Positions 52,573 through 62,546 are shown, counted from the first letter of the stretch. The stretch: DNA of 64,000 nucleotides from UBA1413 sp037447215 (GCA_037447215.1 JBBIHB010000005.1:1-64000); one strand, 5' to 3'. Made by a program: numbers and translations. The notes: generated from the letters alone by a model not told the origin.

Positions 52573-53250
52573 ATGATAGAATTAAAAAATATATGCGTTG
52601 AAGTTGCCGGAGTCAAGCATCTGAAATATGTGGATACGATTAACGATCATATCGACATGGCTTCGAAGCAACGTGGAACAGGTATAGCAAGGCGTACCTA
52701 TGAGTACCTCGCATCAAAAATGGAAGAGGGAAAAGCAATTATTGCGTTGGATGGTAAAGAGTTTGCCGGATTTTGTTACATAGAAACATGGGGAACTGCC
52801 AAATATGTGGCCAATTCAGGGCTGATTGTAAACCCTGAGTACAGGGGAATTGGTCTGGCAAAAGAAATCAAAAAGAAAGCTTTTGAACTGAGCCGGACAA
52901 AATTCCCTGGTGCAAAAATATTCGGGTTGACAACCGGTTTGGCAGTAATGAAAATAAACCACCAATTGGGTTACAGGCCTGTTACTTATTCGGAACTTAC
53001 CGATGATGAGGCATTCTGGAAAGGTTGTCAGGGCTGTGTGAATTACGACATCCTCACCCGGACAGAGAGGACAAAATGCTTGTGTACGGGTATGTTGTAC
53101 GATCCGGTGTGGGAAAACGAAAAGAACGGAAATGGCAGCGAGATAAAAAATCGTTCGCTGCTCGATTATATGAAAAAGTTGAGTCCTAAGTATGCTCTTC
53201 AGATTTTGAAAAAGTACAGGACAAAGAAAAAAACAAATAAACAGTTATGA
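52573..53250 (+). CDS. GNAT acetyltransferase of the arginine cluster, 225 aa
   Basis: A GNAT fold is seen at residues 5-150 with the acyl-CoA loop in VNPEYRGIGLAKEIKKKAFE. The C-terminus holds a Cys cluster (KGCQGCVNYD, TKCLCTGMLYD) that could bind a metal. Its position between argR and argG in Bacteroidota suggests it acylates glutamate in place of ArgA, using succinyl-CoA if the pathway uses succinylated intermediates; this is an inference. The ATG at 52573 is preferred over an upstream TTG. It overlaps argG by four bases. Confidence 0.8.
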   Translation: MIELKNICVEVAGVKHLKYVDTINDHIDMASKQRGTGIARRTYEYLASKMEEGKAIIALDGKEFAGFCYIETWGTAKYVANSGLIVNPEYRGIGLAKEIKKKAFELSRTKFPGAKIFGLTTGLAVMKINHQLGYRPVTYSELTDDEAFWKGCQGCVNYDILTRTERTKCLCTGMLYDPVWENEKNGNGSEIKNRSLLDYMKKLSPKYALQILKKYRTKKKTNKQL

Positions 53251-54437
53251 AGGAAAAATTAGTTTTGGCTTTCAGCGGGGGATTGGATACTTCGTTTTGT
53301 GTTAAGTACCTGACCGAAGAAAGAGGGTTTGAAGTTTATACCGCAACAGCAAATACCGGAGGTTTTACCAACGAAGACCTTGCTCGGATTGAACAGAAGG
53401 CTTACAGCCTTGGAGCTAAAGAACATGTTTCAATCGATATTACTGAGGAGTATTATAAGAAGTGCATTCGTTATATGGTATATGGTAACATACTCCGGAA
53501 TAATACTTATCCCATTTCGGTCAGTTCTGAAAGGGTATTTCAGGCCATTGCATCCATTGAATATGCCAAAAAAATAGGTGCAAAATATATTGCACATGGC
53601 AGCACCGGAGCAGGTAACGATCAGGTACGTTTCGACCTGACCTTTCAGGTATTATCGCCTGGTATACAGATTGTTACACCCATCCGCGACCTTTCGTTGA
53701 GCCGCGATGAGGAGATCGCCTACCTGAGAAAGCACGGTGTGGTCGATGATTTTGTAAAAATGCAGTATAGTATAAACAAAGGTTTATGGGGAACCAGTGT
53801 CGGGGGAAAAGAAACACTAACGTCGGACAAACCTTTACCCGAAAGCGCTTATCCTACGCAACTTTCAGCCGAACAGGGTCAGGTTGTCATACTTTCGTTC
53901 GAAAAAGGGGAATTAAAATCTGTAAACGGGATATGTTTCGAAAGCGGCCCTGCAGCCATTCAGGCACTCGAAAAGATTGCAGCACCTTATGCTATAGGTC
54001 GCGATATTCACGTAGGTGATACCATTATTGGAATCAAAGGCCGTGTTGGTTTTGAAGCGGCCGCCCCGCTTATCATTATCAAAGCCCACCACCTTTTGGA
54101 AAAACATACACTCAGCAAATGGCAACTTTATTGGAAAGAGCAAATTGCCAATTGGTACGGTATGTTCCTGCACGAAGCTCTCTATCTCGATCCAGTGATG
54201 CGGAACATGGAAACTTTCCTTGAGAGCACCCAGGCTACTGTTAACGGAAAGGTATCTGTTGCTTTAAAACCCTACCGTTTCGAACTTCAGGGTATTGAAT
54301 CGCCCAATGACCTGATGAGTTCTGTGTTTGGAAAATACGGCGAAGAAAACAAAGCCTGGAGCGGCGATGAGGTGAAAGGTTTCACGGCCATTTTGGGCAA
54401 TGCCCTGAAAATCTATCATACAATAAATAATAAATAA
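53247..54437 (+). CDS. argG: Argininosuccinate synthase, 396 aa
   Basis: ArgG joins citrulline and aspartate with ATP. The ATP loop AFSGGLDTSFC is at the N-terminus, with HGSTGAGNDQVRFDLTFQVL and YSINKGLWGTSVGGKETLTS further on. The length is standard. Its start overlaps the GNAT stop (ATGA-type). argH, the next enzyme, is not in the window. Confidence 0.95.
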   Translation: MKEKLVLAFSGGLDTSFCVKYLTEERGFEVYTATANTGGFTNEDLARIEQKAYSLGAKEHVSIDITEEYYKKCIRYMVYGNILRNNTYPISVSSERVFQAIASIEYAKKIGAKYIAHGSTGAGNDQVRFDLTFQVLSPGIQIVTPIRDLSLSRDEEIAYLRKHGVVDDFVKMQYSINKGLWGTSVGGKETLTSDKPLPESAYPTQLSAEQGQVVILSFEKGELKSVNGICFESGPAAIQALEKIAAPYAIGRDIHVGDTIIGIKGRVGFEAAAPLIIIKAHHLLEKHTLSKWQLYWKEQIANWYGMFLHEALYLDPVMRNMETFLESTQATVNGKVSVALKPYRFELQGIESPNDLMSSVFGKYGEENKAWSGDEVKGFTAILGNALKIYHTINNK

Positions 54438-54502
54438 TTTCAGGTAAGAGGTTGAAGTATAGAGCTTTAGCTATAAACCGAAATTTTTAACCATCTGTGG
54501 TT

Positions 54503-55474
54503 ATGAAGATAAGAGTGGGAATTGTGGGTGCTGCCGGTTATACAGCTGGCGAACTGATCAGGATACTGATCCACCATCCATTTGTTAAAATAGTTTTTGC
54601 CCAAAGCGCAAGCAATGCTGGAAAACCTGTTTCGGAGGTTCACAACGATTTAATAGGCGAAATCGGGTTGGTTTTTTCTTACGATGCCGACCTCGCTAAT
54701 TCTGATGTGGTGTTTCTTTGTCAGGGACATGGTAAATCGAAATCATGGATGAAAAGCAATACATTACCCAAACATACAAAGGTAATTGACCTGAGCGCCG
54801 ATTACCGGATCCGGGACAATGTCCATAGTTTTATTTATGGCTTTCCGGAGTTGAACCGCAATAAAATCAAAAATGCGCGGTTTATTGCCAATCCAGGTTG
54901 TTTTGCTACTGGCATCCAGTTGGCTTTATTGCCCCTTGCAGCTTCTGGTTTACTAAAAAGTGAGGTTCATGTACAGGCAATTACCGGATCGACTGGTGCA
55001 GGACAGCAACCTTCCGAAACCACCCATTTCAGCTGGAGGAACAATAACTTAAGTGCCTACAAAATTTTTGAACACCAGCACCAGGCCGAAATATTGCAAA
55101 GCCTGCTTGAATTACAACCCACATTTAATTTGGGATTCAACTTTATTCCAATAAGGGGTAACCATACCCGTGGTATTTTTGTGTCGGCTTATACCGATTT
55201 TGAAGGTTCATCAGATGATGCTTTTCGATTATTCACTAATTATTATACCAGTCATCCTTTTATATTTGTTTCGGAGGTAAATCCATCGCTCAAGCAGGTG
55301 GTTAATACAAATAAAGCTATTATTTATCTTGAGAAACATGGCAACAAACTGGTAATCATCACTTGTACCGATAACCTCCTTAAAGGCGCATCTGGCCAGG
55401 CTGTCCAGAATATGAACCTCATGTTTGGCCTCGATGAAAAAGAAGGGCTAAACCTCAAAGGGGTAGCATTTTAA
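54503..55474 (+). CDS. argC: N-acetyl/succinyl-gamma-glutamyl-phosphate reductase, 323 aa
   Basis: ArgC reduces the acyl-glutamyl phosphate to the semialdehyde with NADPH. The N-terminal GIVGAAGYTAGELIRILIHH binds the cofactor, the catalytic Cys is in IANPGCFATGIQLALLPL, and the conserved His in ETTHFSWRNN-HQHQAE. The ATG at 54503 follows a GTG two codons upstream and fits the family start. It lies 65 bases after argG and 23 bases before argD. Confidence 0.95.
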   Translation: MKIRVGIVGAAGYTAGELIRILIHHPFVKIVFAQSASNAGKPVSEVHNDLIGEIGLVFSYDADLANSDVVFLCQGHGKSKSWMKSNTLPKHTKVIDLSADYRIRDNVHSFIYGFPELNRNKIKNARFIANPGCFATGIQLALLPLAASGLLKSEVHVQAITGSTGAGQQPSETTHFSWRNNNLSAYKIFEHQHQAEILQSLLELQPTFNLGFNFIPIRGNHTRGIFVSAYTDFEGSSDDAFRLFTNYYTSHPFIFVSEVNPSLKQVVNTNKAIIYLEKHGNKLVIITCTDNLLKGASGQAVQNMNLMFGLDEKEGLNLKGVAF

Positions 55475-55497
55475 TATTAATTGAACCCATTTTGTAA

Positions 55498-56622
55498 ATG
55501 AATCTTTTTGACGTTTATCCATTACTTGATATTACCCCGGTAAGGGCATCGGGATGCACGGTTTGGGATGAAACAGGAAACTCCTATCTCGATTTATATG
55601 GGGGCCATGCGGTCATCTCTATCGGGCATAGCCAACCACACTTTGTGGAAATGATAACCGATCAATTGAAAAAAATTGCTTTTTACAGTAATTCGGTAAA
55701 GAATCCTTTACAGGAAGAATTGGCCTGTAAGCTGGGCGAGCTTTCTGGTTATCCCTATTATCAGTTGTTCCTGTGTAATTCAGGTGCCGAAGCCAACGAA
55801 AATGCAATAAAACTGGCATCGTTTGTAACAGGGCGGAAAAAATTCATAAGCTTTGGAAAAGGATTTCACGGAAGGACTTCAGCTGCTGTTGCCCTTACTG
55901 ATAATCCGAAAATAGTAGCGCCTGTGAATCAGACCCCAAATGCTGTTATTGTACCTTTCAATGATTTAAATTCGGTTGAAGGTGCCCTGTGCGAGGGTGG
56001 TGTAGCGGGAATTATTGTCGAAGGAATTCAGGGAATTGGGGGAATTAACCTTCCTGCTCCCGGATTTCTCGAAACCCTTGAAGTATTATGTAAAAAATAT
56101 GACGCTTTACTCATTCTCGATGAAATACAAAGTGGTTATTGCCGGAGCGGAAAATTTTTTGCCCATCAATACTGTGCTGTAAAACCAGATATTATTACCA
56201 TGGCTAAAGGTATGGGAAACGGATTCCCGATCGGTGGTATCCTTATCCATCCTGATATAAAACCCTGGCATGGTATGTTGGGCACAACATTCGGGGGGAA
56301 CCATCTGGCTTGTGCCGCTGGAATTGCTGTACTCGATGTGTTAAAGAATGAGAACCTGATGGAAAATGCCCATAAGGTCGGAGAACTTTTGATGGGTTTG
56401 TTAAGTGGCATTTCATCTGAAATACAGGTTCGTGGAAAAGGGTTGATGATCGGCATTGAATTCCCTTATCCTGTAAAAGAAATCAGGAGCAGACTGTTGA
56501 ATGACTTTCATATTTTTTCTGGTTTCAGTGGCTCAAATGTTATCAGATTGTTGCCTCCCCTTACCCTTACAGGTAAGGATGCTATTTTCTTTGTAAATTG
56601 CCTCAGCAAAATTATTGTGTAA
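55498..56622 (+). CDS. argD: Acetyl/succinylornithine aminotransferase, 374 aa
   Basis: This class III PLP enzyme transaminates the acyl-glutamate semialdehyde with glutamate. Typical segments are YGGHAVISIGHSQPHFV, CNSGAEANENAIKLA, ILDEIQSGYCRSGKFFA and the PLP Lys in ITMAKGMGNGFPIGG. Length is slightly short for the family, with an intact C-terminus. proC overlaps or follows directly, starting 11 bases after the stop. Confidence 0.94.
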   Translation: MNLFDVYPLLDITPVRASGCTVWDETGNSYLDLYGGHAVISIGHSQPHFVEMITDQLKKIAFYSNSVKNPLQEELACKLGELSGYPYYQLFLCNSGAEANENAIKLASFVTGRKKFISFGKGFHGRTSAAVALTDNPKIVAPVNQTPNAVIVPFNDLNSVEGALCEGGVAGIIVEGIQGIGGINLPAPGFLETLEVLCKKYDALLILDEIQSGYCRSGKFFAHQYCAVKPDIITMAKGMGNGFPIGGILIHPDIKPWHGMLGTTFGGNHLACAAGIAVLDVLKNENLMENAHKVGELLMGLLSGISSEIQVRGKGLMIGIEFPYPVKEIRSRLLNDFHIFSGFSGSNVIRLLPPLTLTGKDAIFFVNCLSKIIV

Positions 56623-56633
56623 AATTCGGAACC

Positions 56634-57443
56634 ATGCAAATTAAAAAAATTGCGATCATCGGTGGGGGAAACCTTGGTACAGCCATTGCCGAGGGATTAC
56701 TTCAATCGGGTGAGGTTATTGCATCAAACCTTTATGTTACCCGGCGCAGGCATGAGTTGCTGAAGCGCTTTCAGGAAAAAGGCGTGCACATAGGGTCTGC
56801 TAATGAAGAGGCGGTCGTAAAGTCCGATATCATAATTGTTGCTGTTAAACCTTATCAGGTGGTTGAGATACTTAAAAATCTGAAGGATGTTTTAACCTCC
56901 GATAAAGTTTTGATATCGCTTGTTGCTGGAGTTGATCTCAAAGAACTCAGTGTTTTATGCGGATCCCATATCCCGTTATTCAGGGCAATGCCAAATACAG
57001 CAATTGCCTTGAGGGAATCCATGACATTGATTTCAACAAACGGCAGCAGTGAAACCCATAAACAACTGGTAGTTGACCTGTTCAATAAAATGGGTAAAAC
57101 GGCAATAATCCCCGATGAATTGATGGCCGCTGCCACAGTCCTGGCTGCCTGTGGTATTGCCTATGCGCTCCGTTACATACGGGCAGCCATGCAGGGTGGT
57201 GTCGAGATTGGTTTTGGCGCCGAACTGGCACAATTTATAACAGCTCAGACAGTTTTGGGGGCTGCCAAGTTGGTTCTCGAAACCGGCAATCACCCCGAAA
57301 AGGAGATCGATAAAGTGACAACACCCCGCGGTATAACCATAACAGGCCTGAACGAAATGGAAAACAAAGGCTTCAGTGCAAGCCTCATTCAGGGTTTGCT
57401 TTCGTCGTACAAAAAAATCGAGAAACTCGAAAATCCTGGTTAA
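56634..57443 (+). CDS. proC: Pyrroline-5-carboxylate reductase, 269 aa
   Basis: ProC makes proline from pyrroline-5-carboxylate with NAD(P)H. The Rossmann motif is AIIGGGNLGTAIAEGLL and the C-terminal signature TTPRGITITGLNEME. The ATG at 56634 is chosen: an upstream frame would overlap argD and add residues without family match. The TAA stop overlaps the proB ATG by one base (TAATG). Confidence 0.95.
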   Translation: MQIKKIAIIGGGNLGTAIAEGLLQSGEVIASNLYVTRRRHELLKRFQEKGVHIGSANEEAVVKSDIIIVAVKPYQVVEILKNLKDVLTSDKVLISLVAGVDLKELSVLCGSHIPLFRAMPNTAIALRESMTLISTNGSSETHKQLVVDLFNKMGKTAIIPDELMAAATVLAACGIAYALRYIRAAMQGGVEIGFGAELAQFITAQTVLGAAKLVLETGNHPEKEIDKVTTPRGITITGLNEMENKGFSASLIQGLLSSYKKIEKLENPG

Positions 57444-58546
57444 TGGATTTACGCTACAAAAAAGTAACGGTTAAAGTGGGCAGCAATGTGCTGACCAAGC
57501 CCGATGGTATGCTTAATACTTCGCGGATAGCACACCTGGTTGACCAGATTGCAGTTTTACACAAAGCCGGTGTGGAAGTTGTGCTGGTTTCGTCGGGAGC
57601 GGTCGCATCTGGTAAATCGGTGCTGATGCTATCCAAAAAATACGATTCGGTGTCGTCACGGCAATTGTGGGCAGCATTGGGACAGGTTAAATTGATTAAC
57701 CGTTATTCCGATTTTTTCAGGGAACACGGGATGATATGTGCTCAGGTACTGACAACCAAAGAAAATTTTTCGAGCAGGGCACACTATCTGAATATGAAAA
57801 ACTGTATCAATACCCTTCTCGAGAATAGCGTTGTTCCGATTGTCAACGAGAATGATACTATTTCTATTACTGAGCTGATGTTTACAGATAATGATGAACT
57901 TTCGGGATTGATGGCTACTCTGGCCAATTCCGAAGCATTAATTATCCTCTCTAATGTTGATGGCGTATATACAGGCTATCCGGGAGAAACAGGCTCGAAG
58001 ATCATTACAGAAATACGGTCCGATCTCGACGATTCAAAAATTCAGGTTACAGGCCAGATGTCGGGTTTTGGCAGAGGGGGGATGATGACCAAGCTCCGCA
58101 TTGCCCGTAAAGTTGCCAGTAGCGGAATAGCAGTTCATGTAGCCAACGGAAGCCGTGAAAATATCCTGCTCGATATAATGGATAAATCAAAACAGGTGCA
58201 GCATACCTGGTTTGTTCCCGACACCAAACCAGTTTCGGGCGTCAAAAACTGGATTGCATACTCCGATAGTTTTGCCAAAGCGGTAATTGTGATTAATAGG
58301 GGAGCTGTTGATGCACTTCATTCCGAAAAGGCAGTAAGCCTGTTACCGATTGGTGTGGTTCGGGTCGAGGGTGAGTTTAAATCGGGCGACCTGTTGAAAA
58401 TTGTTGACGAGGAGCTTCACTACATCGGAATAGGAAAAGCACAGTTTGGCTCCGAAAAACTTGATAAGGAAAAATCTGCTTCGCGGCAGAAACCTTTAAT
58501 CCATTATGATTATTTATACCTCGAGAATGGAAATAAAATTTTATGA
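57443..58546 (+). CDS. proB: Glutamate 5-kinase with PUA domain, 367 aa
   Basis: ProB phosphorylates glutamate for proline synthesis. The amino-acid kinase domain has VKVGSNVLTKPDG, VLVSSGAVASGK and VPIVNENDTISITE, with GTGGM-like GFGRGGMMTKL in the regulatory loop. Residues about 275-355 form a PUA domain (AVIVINRGAVDAL, GDLLKIVDEE). It is translationally coupled to proC before and proA after (four-base overlap). Confidence 0.94.
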   Translation: MDLRYKKVTVKVGSNVLTKPDGMLNTSRIAHLVDQIAVLHKAGVEVVLVSSGAVASGKSVLMLSKKYDSVSSRQLWAALGQVKLINRYSDFFREHGMICAQVLTTKENFSSRAHYLNMKNCINTLLENSVVPIVNENDTISITELMFTDNDELSGLMATLANSEALIILSNVDGVYTGYPGETGSKIITEIRSDLDDSKIQVTGQMSGFGRGGMMTKLRIARKVASSGIAVHVANGSRENILLDIMDKSKQVQHTWFVPDTKPVSGVKNWIAYSDSFAKAVIVINRGAVDALHSEKAVSLLPIGVVRVEGEFKSGDLLKIVDEELHYIGIGKAQFGSEKLDKEKSASRQKPLIHYDYLYLENGNKIL

Positions 58547-59793
58547 AAATATTGTCACAATTAGAAAAAACCCTTCGCGCATCAAGGTTACTAAGCCTTG
58601 TTGACGAAGAAACCATAATCAGGGTTTTATTTGATTTGGCTGATGAGGCTGAAAACCAAATGGCTTTTATTCTTGTCGAAAATATGAAAGACCTTGACAG
58701 GATGGATGTTAATGATCCGAAATATGACCGTTTGAAACTTACAGCAGACAGGATACGGGGAATTGCATCCGACATCAGGAAAGTAGCTGGCTTACCTAAT
58801 CCTGTAGGAAGGGTTTTATATGAAACCGTTCGTCCCAATGGGATGAAAATTTCCAAAATTACTGTGCCTTTCGGGGTTATTGGAATTATTTTTGAAGCCC
58901 GGCCCAATGTGACTTTCGATGTTTTTTCTCTATGCCTGAAATCGGGGAATGCTTGCCTTTTAAAGGGTGGCTCTGATGCTATTAATTCAAATTCTGTTAT
59001 TGTTTCAATAATACGCCAGGTATTGCACAAACAAGGATTACCCGAAGATTTAGTTGCACTTCTTCCCGCAGGCCGTGACGAGACTCAGGAAATGTTGCAC
59101 GCAAATGGGTACATCGACCTGATTATTCCACGTGGCAGTCAGAACCTGATAAACTATGTTAGGCAAAATTCGTCCATCCCGGTTATTGAAACCGGGGCCG
59201 GTATTTGTCATACTTACTTCGATGGGTCTGGTGACGTCGAGAAAGGCTCCAGAATTGTGTTTAATGCCAAAACCCGGCGCCCATCGGTTTGTAATGCACT
59301 CGATTGCCTTTTAATCCACCGTAACCGATTAAGCGATTTGCCGTTACTCACTGAAAAACTTGCTGAAAAAGAGGTGGTTATTTATGCCGATGAAGATGCC
59401 TTTAAAATATTATCGAAATCTTACCCTGCCAATTTGTTGAATCCGGCCAACGATGATTCTTTTGGAACTGAATTTCTTTCCCTTAAGATGGCCGTGAAAA
59501 CGGTAAGTTCTTTAGAGGAAGCCCTCGATCATATAGCCCGTTATAGTTCAAAACACAGCGAAGCCATAATTTCTGAAAATTGTGATGCGGTAAATACATT
59601 TATTAAAATGGTCGATGCTGCGGCGGTGTATCATAATGTTTCAACTGCATTTACCGATGGGGCTCAATTCGGGTTGGGGGCCGAAATTGGAATAAGCACC
59701 CAGAAACTTCACTCCCGGGGGCCTATGGCTCTTGAAGAACTTACTAGTTACAAGTGGGTAATCGAAGGAGAGGGGCAGGTTAGGCTGGTTTAG
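58543..59793 (+). CDS. proA: Glutamate-5-semialdehyde dehydrogenase, 416 aa
   Basis: ProA reduces glutamyl phosphate with NADPH to the semialdehyde. The conserved parts are ITVPFGVIGIIFEARPNVTF, LKSGNACLLKGGSDAINSN, IPVIETGAGICHTY and the catalytic Cys in RRPSVCNALDCLLIH. It overlaps proB by four bases and is followed by argF' after 87 bases. Confidence 0.95.
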   Translation: MKILSQLEKTLRASRLLSLVDEETIIRVLFDLADEAENQMAFILVENMKDLDRMDVNDPKYDRLKLTADRIRGIASDIRKVAGLPNPVGRVLYETVRPNGMKISKITVPFGVIGIIFEARPNVTFDVFSLCLKSGNACLLKGGSDAINSNSVIVSIIRQVLHKQGLPEDLVALLPAGRDETQEMLHANGYIDLIIPRGSQNLINYVRQNSSIPVIETGAGICHTYFDGSGDVEKGSRIVFNAKTRRPSVCNALDCLLIHRNRLSDLPLLTEKLAEKEVVIYADEDAFKILSKSYPANLLNPANDDSFGTEFLSLKMAVKTVSSLEEALDHIARYSSKHSEAIISENCDAVNTFIKMVDAAAVYHNVSTAFTDGAQFGLGAEIGISTQKLHSRGPMALEELTSYKWVIEGEGQVRLV

Positions 59794-59880
59794 AAGATTT
59801 GAGTATTGGAAATCATAAAAACAGTTCATTATTTAAAGTATCCTTTAAAATAATCAATCATCCATCAAAAAATATAAACA

Positions 59881-60828
59881 ATGAGGCATTTCACTTCAGT
59901 AAACGATATCCCGGACTTAAACGAAGCACTCAAAGTAGCATTTGATATAAAAAAGAGCCCATTTGCATACAGCCATTTAGGGAAAAATAAGACCATGGTG
60001 CTCCTGTTTTTCAATTCAAGCTTGAGGACCCGGTTAAGCACCCAAAAGGCTGCCATGAACCTCGGAATGAATACTTTGGTGCTAAACGTAAATGAGGAAG
60101 GCTGGAAAATGGAATCGGAATTGGGTGTTGTGATGGATGGCGACAAACCGGAACACTTGCGGGAAGCAATTCCGGTTATTGGCGAGTATTGTGATATAAT
60201 TGGTGTTCGGTCGTTTGCAAAATTCGAGAAACGCGACGATGATTATCAGGAAAAAATCCTGAACCAGTTTATCGAATATGCAGGAGTTCCGGTGGTGAGC
60301 ATGGAAGCGGCAACACGCCATCCATTGCAAAGTTTTGCCGACCTGATGACCATCGAGGAATTAAAAACCAAACCCCGTCCAAAGGTCGTATTAACCTGGG
60401 CGCCTCATCCGCGGGCATTGCCACAAGCAGTTCCCAATTCGTTTATCGAATGGATGAGCAAGGCTGATTACGACCTGGTTATTACGCATCCCGAAGGGTA
60501 TGAACTGGCCCCCGAATTTGTGGGTAACATAAAGGTTGAGTATAATCAGGACAAAGCTTTCGCTGGAGCCGATTTTATATATGCTAAAAACTGGGCATCA
60601 TACACACATTATGGGCAGGTAATCAGTAAAGATATGAATTGGACAGTCGATTCAGCCAAAATGGCTCTCACCAATAATGCGCGTTTTATGCATTGCCTTC
60701 CGGTGCGGCGCAATATGATTGTATCCGATGAAGTTTTAGACAGCCCTGCTTCGGTCGTAATTCAGGAAGCTGCAAACCGAGAATGGTCTGCTCAGGCCGT
60801 TCTGAAAATGATATTGGAGGGTTTGTAA
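59881..60828 (+). CDS. argF': N-succinylornithine carbamoyltransferase-like protein, 315 aa
   Basis: The enzyme carbamoylates an N-acyl-ornithine. The carbamoyl phosphate motif SLRTRLSTQ is preceded by FFNSS, MEAATRHPLQSFADLM and HCLPVRRNMI are conserved, and the whole chain lines up with the Bacteroides fragilis enzyme without gaps as far as I can recall it. Pro90 in DGDKPEHL is the residue that selects succinyl- over acetylornithine in that family (Glu in the acetyl type). It is therefore likely that arginine is made through succinylated intermediates. Its TAA overlaps the hisA ATG by one base. Confidence 0.92.
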   Translation: MRHFTSVNDIPDLNEALKVAFDIKKSPFAYSHLGKNKTMVLLFFNSSLRTRLSTQKAAMNLGMNTLVLNVNEEGWKMESELGVVMDGDKPEHLREAIPVIGEYCDIIGVRSFAKFEKRDDDYQEKILNQFIEYAGVPVVSMEAATRHPLQSFADLMTIEELKTKPRPKVVLTWAPHPRALPQAVPNSFIEWMSKADYDLVITHPEGYELAPEFVGNIKVEYNQDKAFAGADFIYAKNWASYTHYGQVISKDMNWTVDSAKMALTNNARFMHCLPVRRNMIVSDEVLDSPASVVIQEAANREWSAQAVLKMILEGL

Positions 60829-61559
60829 TGCCGAAAATAGAAATTATTCCAGCCATTGATATCATCGGGGGCAAATGCGTGAGGCTAAAACAGGGCGATT
60901 ATAACCAGAAAACTGTGTATAGCGAAACCCCCCTGGAAGTAGCTCTTATGTTTCAGGATGCCGGATTGAATCGTTTGCACCTGGTTGACCTTGATGGCGC
61001 TAAAGCAAAGCAGATAATAAATTATAAAGTACTGGAAACTATCGCTTCAAAAACCAGTTTGATTATTGATTTTGGAGGTGGCCTTAAAAGCGATGACGAC
61101 CTAAAAGTTGCCTTCGAATGTGGAGCCTCTATGATTACAGGTGGGAGTATCGCGGTAAAAGAACCCGATGTTTTTATCCGGTGGATTGAAGAATACGGAT
61201 CCGAAAAGATTATGTTGGGAGCCGATGCCAAAGATTGCAAAATTTCAATTAGCGGCTGGCAGGAAGAATCATCCCTCGAAATAATCCAATTCATCAAATC
61301 GTTCGTGGACAAGGGAATATCTAAGGTAATTTCGACCGACATTAGCAAAGATGGCATGTTACAGGGGCCTTCGTTTGATCTTTTTCAACAGATTCTCGAA
61401 AATTTTCCAAAATTATATCTTGTTGCCAGCGGAGGAATATCAGGAATGAACGATATACTTAAACTTGCTGGCATGAATGTTCCTGCGGTTATAATCGGGA
61501 AAGCCATTTATGAAGGTAAAATAAGGCTAAAAGAGTTGGAAAGATTTGTACTTGAATGA
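60828..61559 (+). CDS. hisA: ProFAR isomerase HisA, 243 aa
   Basis: HisA isomerises ProFAR in histidine synthesis. The catalytic Asp of the first strand is in IPAIDIIGGKCVRLKQGDY, the second in VISTDISKDGML, and the phosphate sites GGGLKSDDD and SGGISGMND are intact. The ATG at 60828 directly follows argF' (TAATG). The mixture of arg and his genes in one run is unusual. Confidence 0.95.
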   Translation: MPKIEIIPAIDIIGGKCVRLKQGDYNQKTVYSETPLEVALMFQDAGLNRLHLVDLDGAKAKQIINYKVLETIASKTSLIIDFGGGLKSDDDLKVAFECGASMITGGSIAVKEPDVFIRWIEEYGSEKIMLGADAKDCKISISGWQEESSLEIIQFIKSFVDKGISKVISTDISKDGMLQGPSFDLFQQILENFPKLYLVASGGISGMNDILKLAGMNVPAVIIGKAIYEGKIRLKELERFVLE

Positions 61560-61790
61560 TAGCAAAAACTATAACCAAATAAGGTGATTAGGGCAATACA
61601 TAAATTATTTAGGTTATAAACAGGAATGGAAATTTTAGTTGCACAAAATAAATTTACTGTTTCAGCGACGTACAAGAAGACGGTAATGTCAAAGCTGAAT
61701 ATAATTTATAAGGAACGTTATTCTCATTAACTTCGATAATTTTCAATTGACAGGTAATTTCATGATTACCAGCTAATAAATCAGAAATGT
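61560..61790. other. 231-base spacer between hisA and hisF
   Basis: No coding frame, RNA motif or clear terminator is seen. The spacer is large for this otherwise tight operon, so hisF may have its own promoter. Confidence 0.4.
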
Positions 61791-62546
61791 ATGCTTGCAA
61801 AACGAATAATACCATGCCTCGATATTAAAGATGGTCAAACCGTTAAAGGGGTCAATTTTATTAATATCCGGAAAGTTGGTGATCCGGTTGAACTTGGCGC
61901 ACTTTATGCCGAACAGGGTGCGGATGAACTGGTGTTCCTCGACATTACTGCTACCCACGAAGGACGCAAAACAATAGTTGACCTTGTCAAACGGATTGCC
62001 CGTGATATAAATATACCATTCACCGTGGGTGGTGGAATAAGCGAAATGGCCGATGCTGGTTCCCTGTTAAATGCTGGCGCCGATAAGATCAGTATTAATT
62101 CATCGGCAGTTCGTAATCCAAATCTCATTGATGAACTTTCGATCAATTTCGGTAGCCAGTTTGTGGTGCTTGCCATTGATGCCCGGGGCGACGAAAACGG
62201 ACACTGGACTGTTACTGTTAATGGTGGTCGGATACCTACTGATAAGGAGTTGTTTTCATGGGCAAAAGAGGGACAAGAAAGGGGTGCTGGCGAAATATTG
62301 TTTACTTCGATGAACCACGATGGTACAAAAAACGGATTTGCCTGCAATGAACTGGCGAAATTGTCTGAAATGCTCAGGATTCCGGTTATCGCATCGGGTG
62401 GTGCTGGTAATATGGAACATTTTGCTGAAGTTTTTACAAAAGGAAAGGCCGATGCAGGATTGGCTGCCAGTATATTTCATTTCAAAGAGATTGCAATTCA
62501 GGACTTAAAAATTTTTTTGCGGAGAAAGGGAATTATTGTCCGTTGA
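61791..62546 (+). CDS. hisF: Imidazole glycerol phosphate synthase cyclase subunit HisF, 251 aa
   Basis: HisF cyclises PRFAR with ammonia from HisH. The catalytic Asp residues are in IIPCLDIKDGQTVKG and VLAIDARGDENG, and the phosphate loops VGGGISEM and ASGGAGNMEHF are conserved. hisH, its obligate glutaminase partner, is not in the window. hisIE follows 36 bases later. Confidence 0.96.
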   Translation: MLAKRIIPCLDIKDGQTVKGVNFINIRKVGDPVELGALYAEQGADELVFLDITATHEGRKTIVDLVKRIARDINIPFTVGGGISEMADAGSLLNAGADKISINSSAVRNPNLIDELSINFGSQFVVLAIDARGDENGHWTVTVNGGRIPTDKELFSWAKEGQERGAGEILFTSMNHDGTKNGFACNELAKLSEMLRIPVIASGGAGNMEHFAEVFTKGKADAGLAASIFHFKEIAIQDLKIFLRRKGIIVR

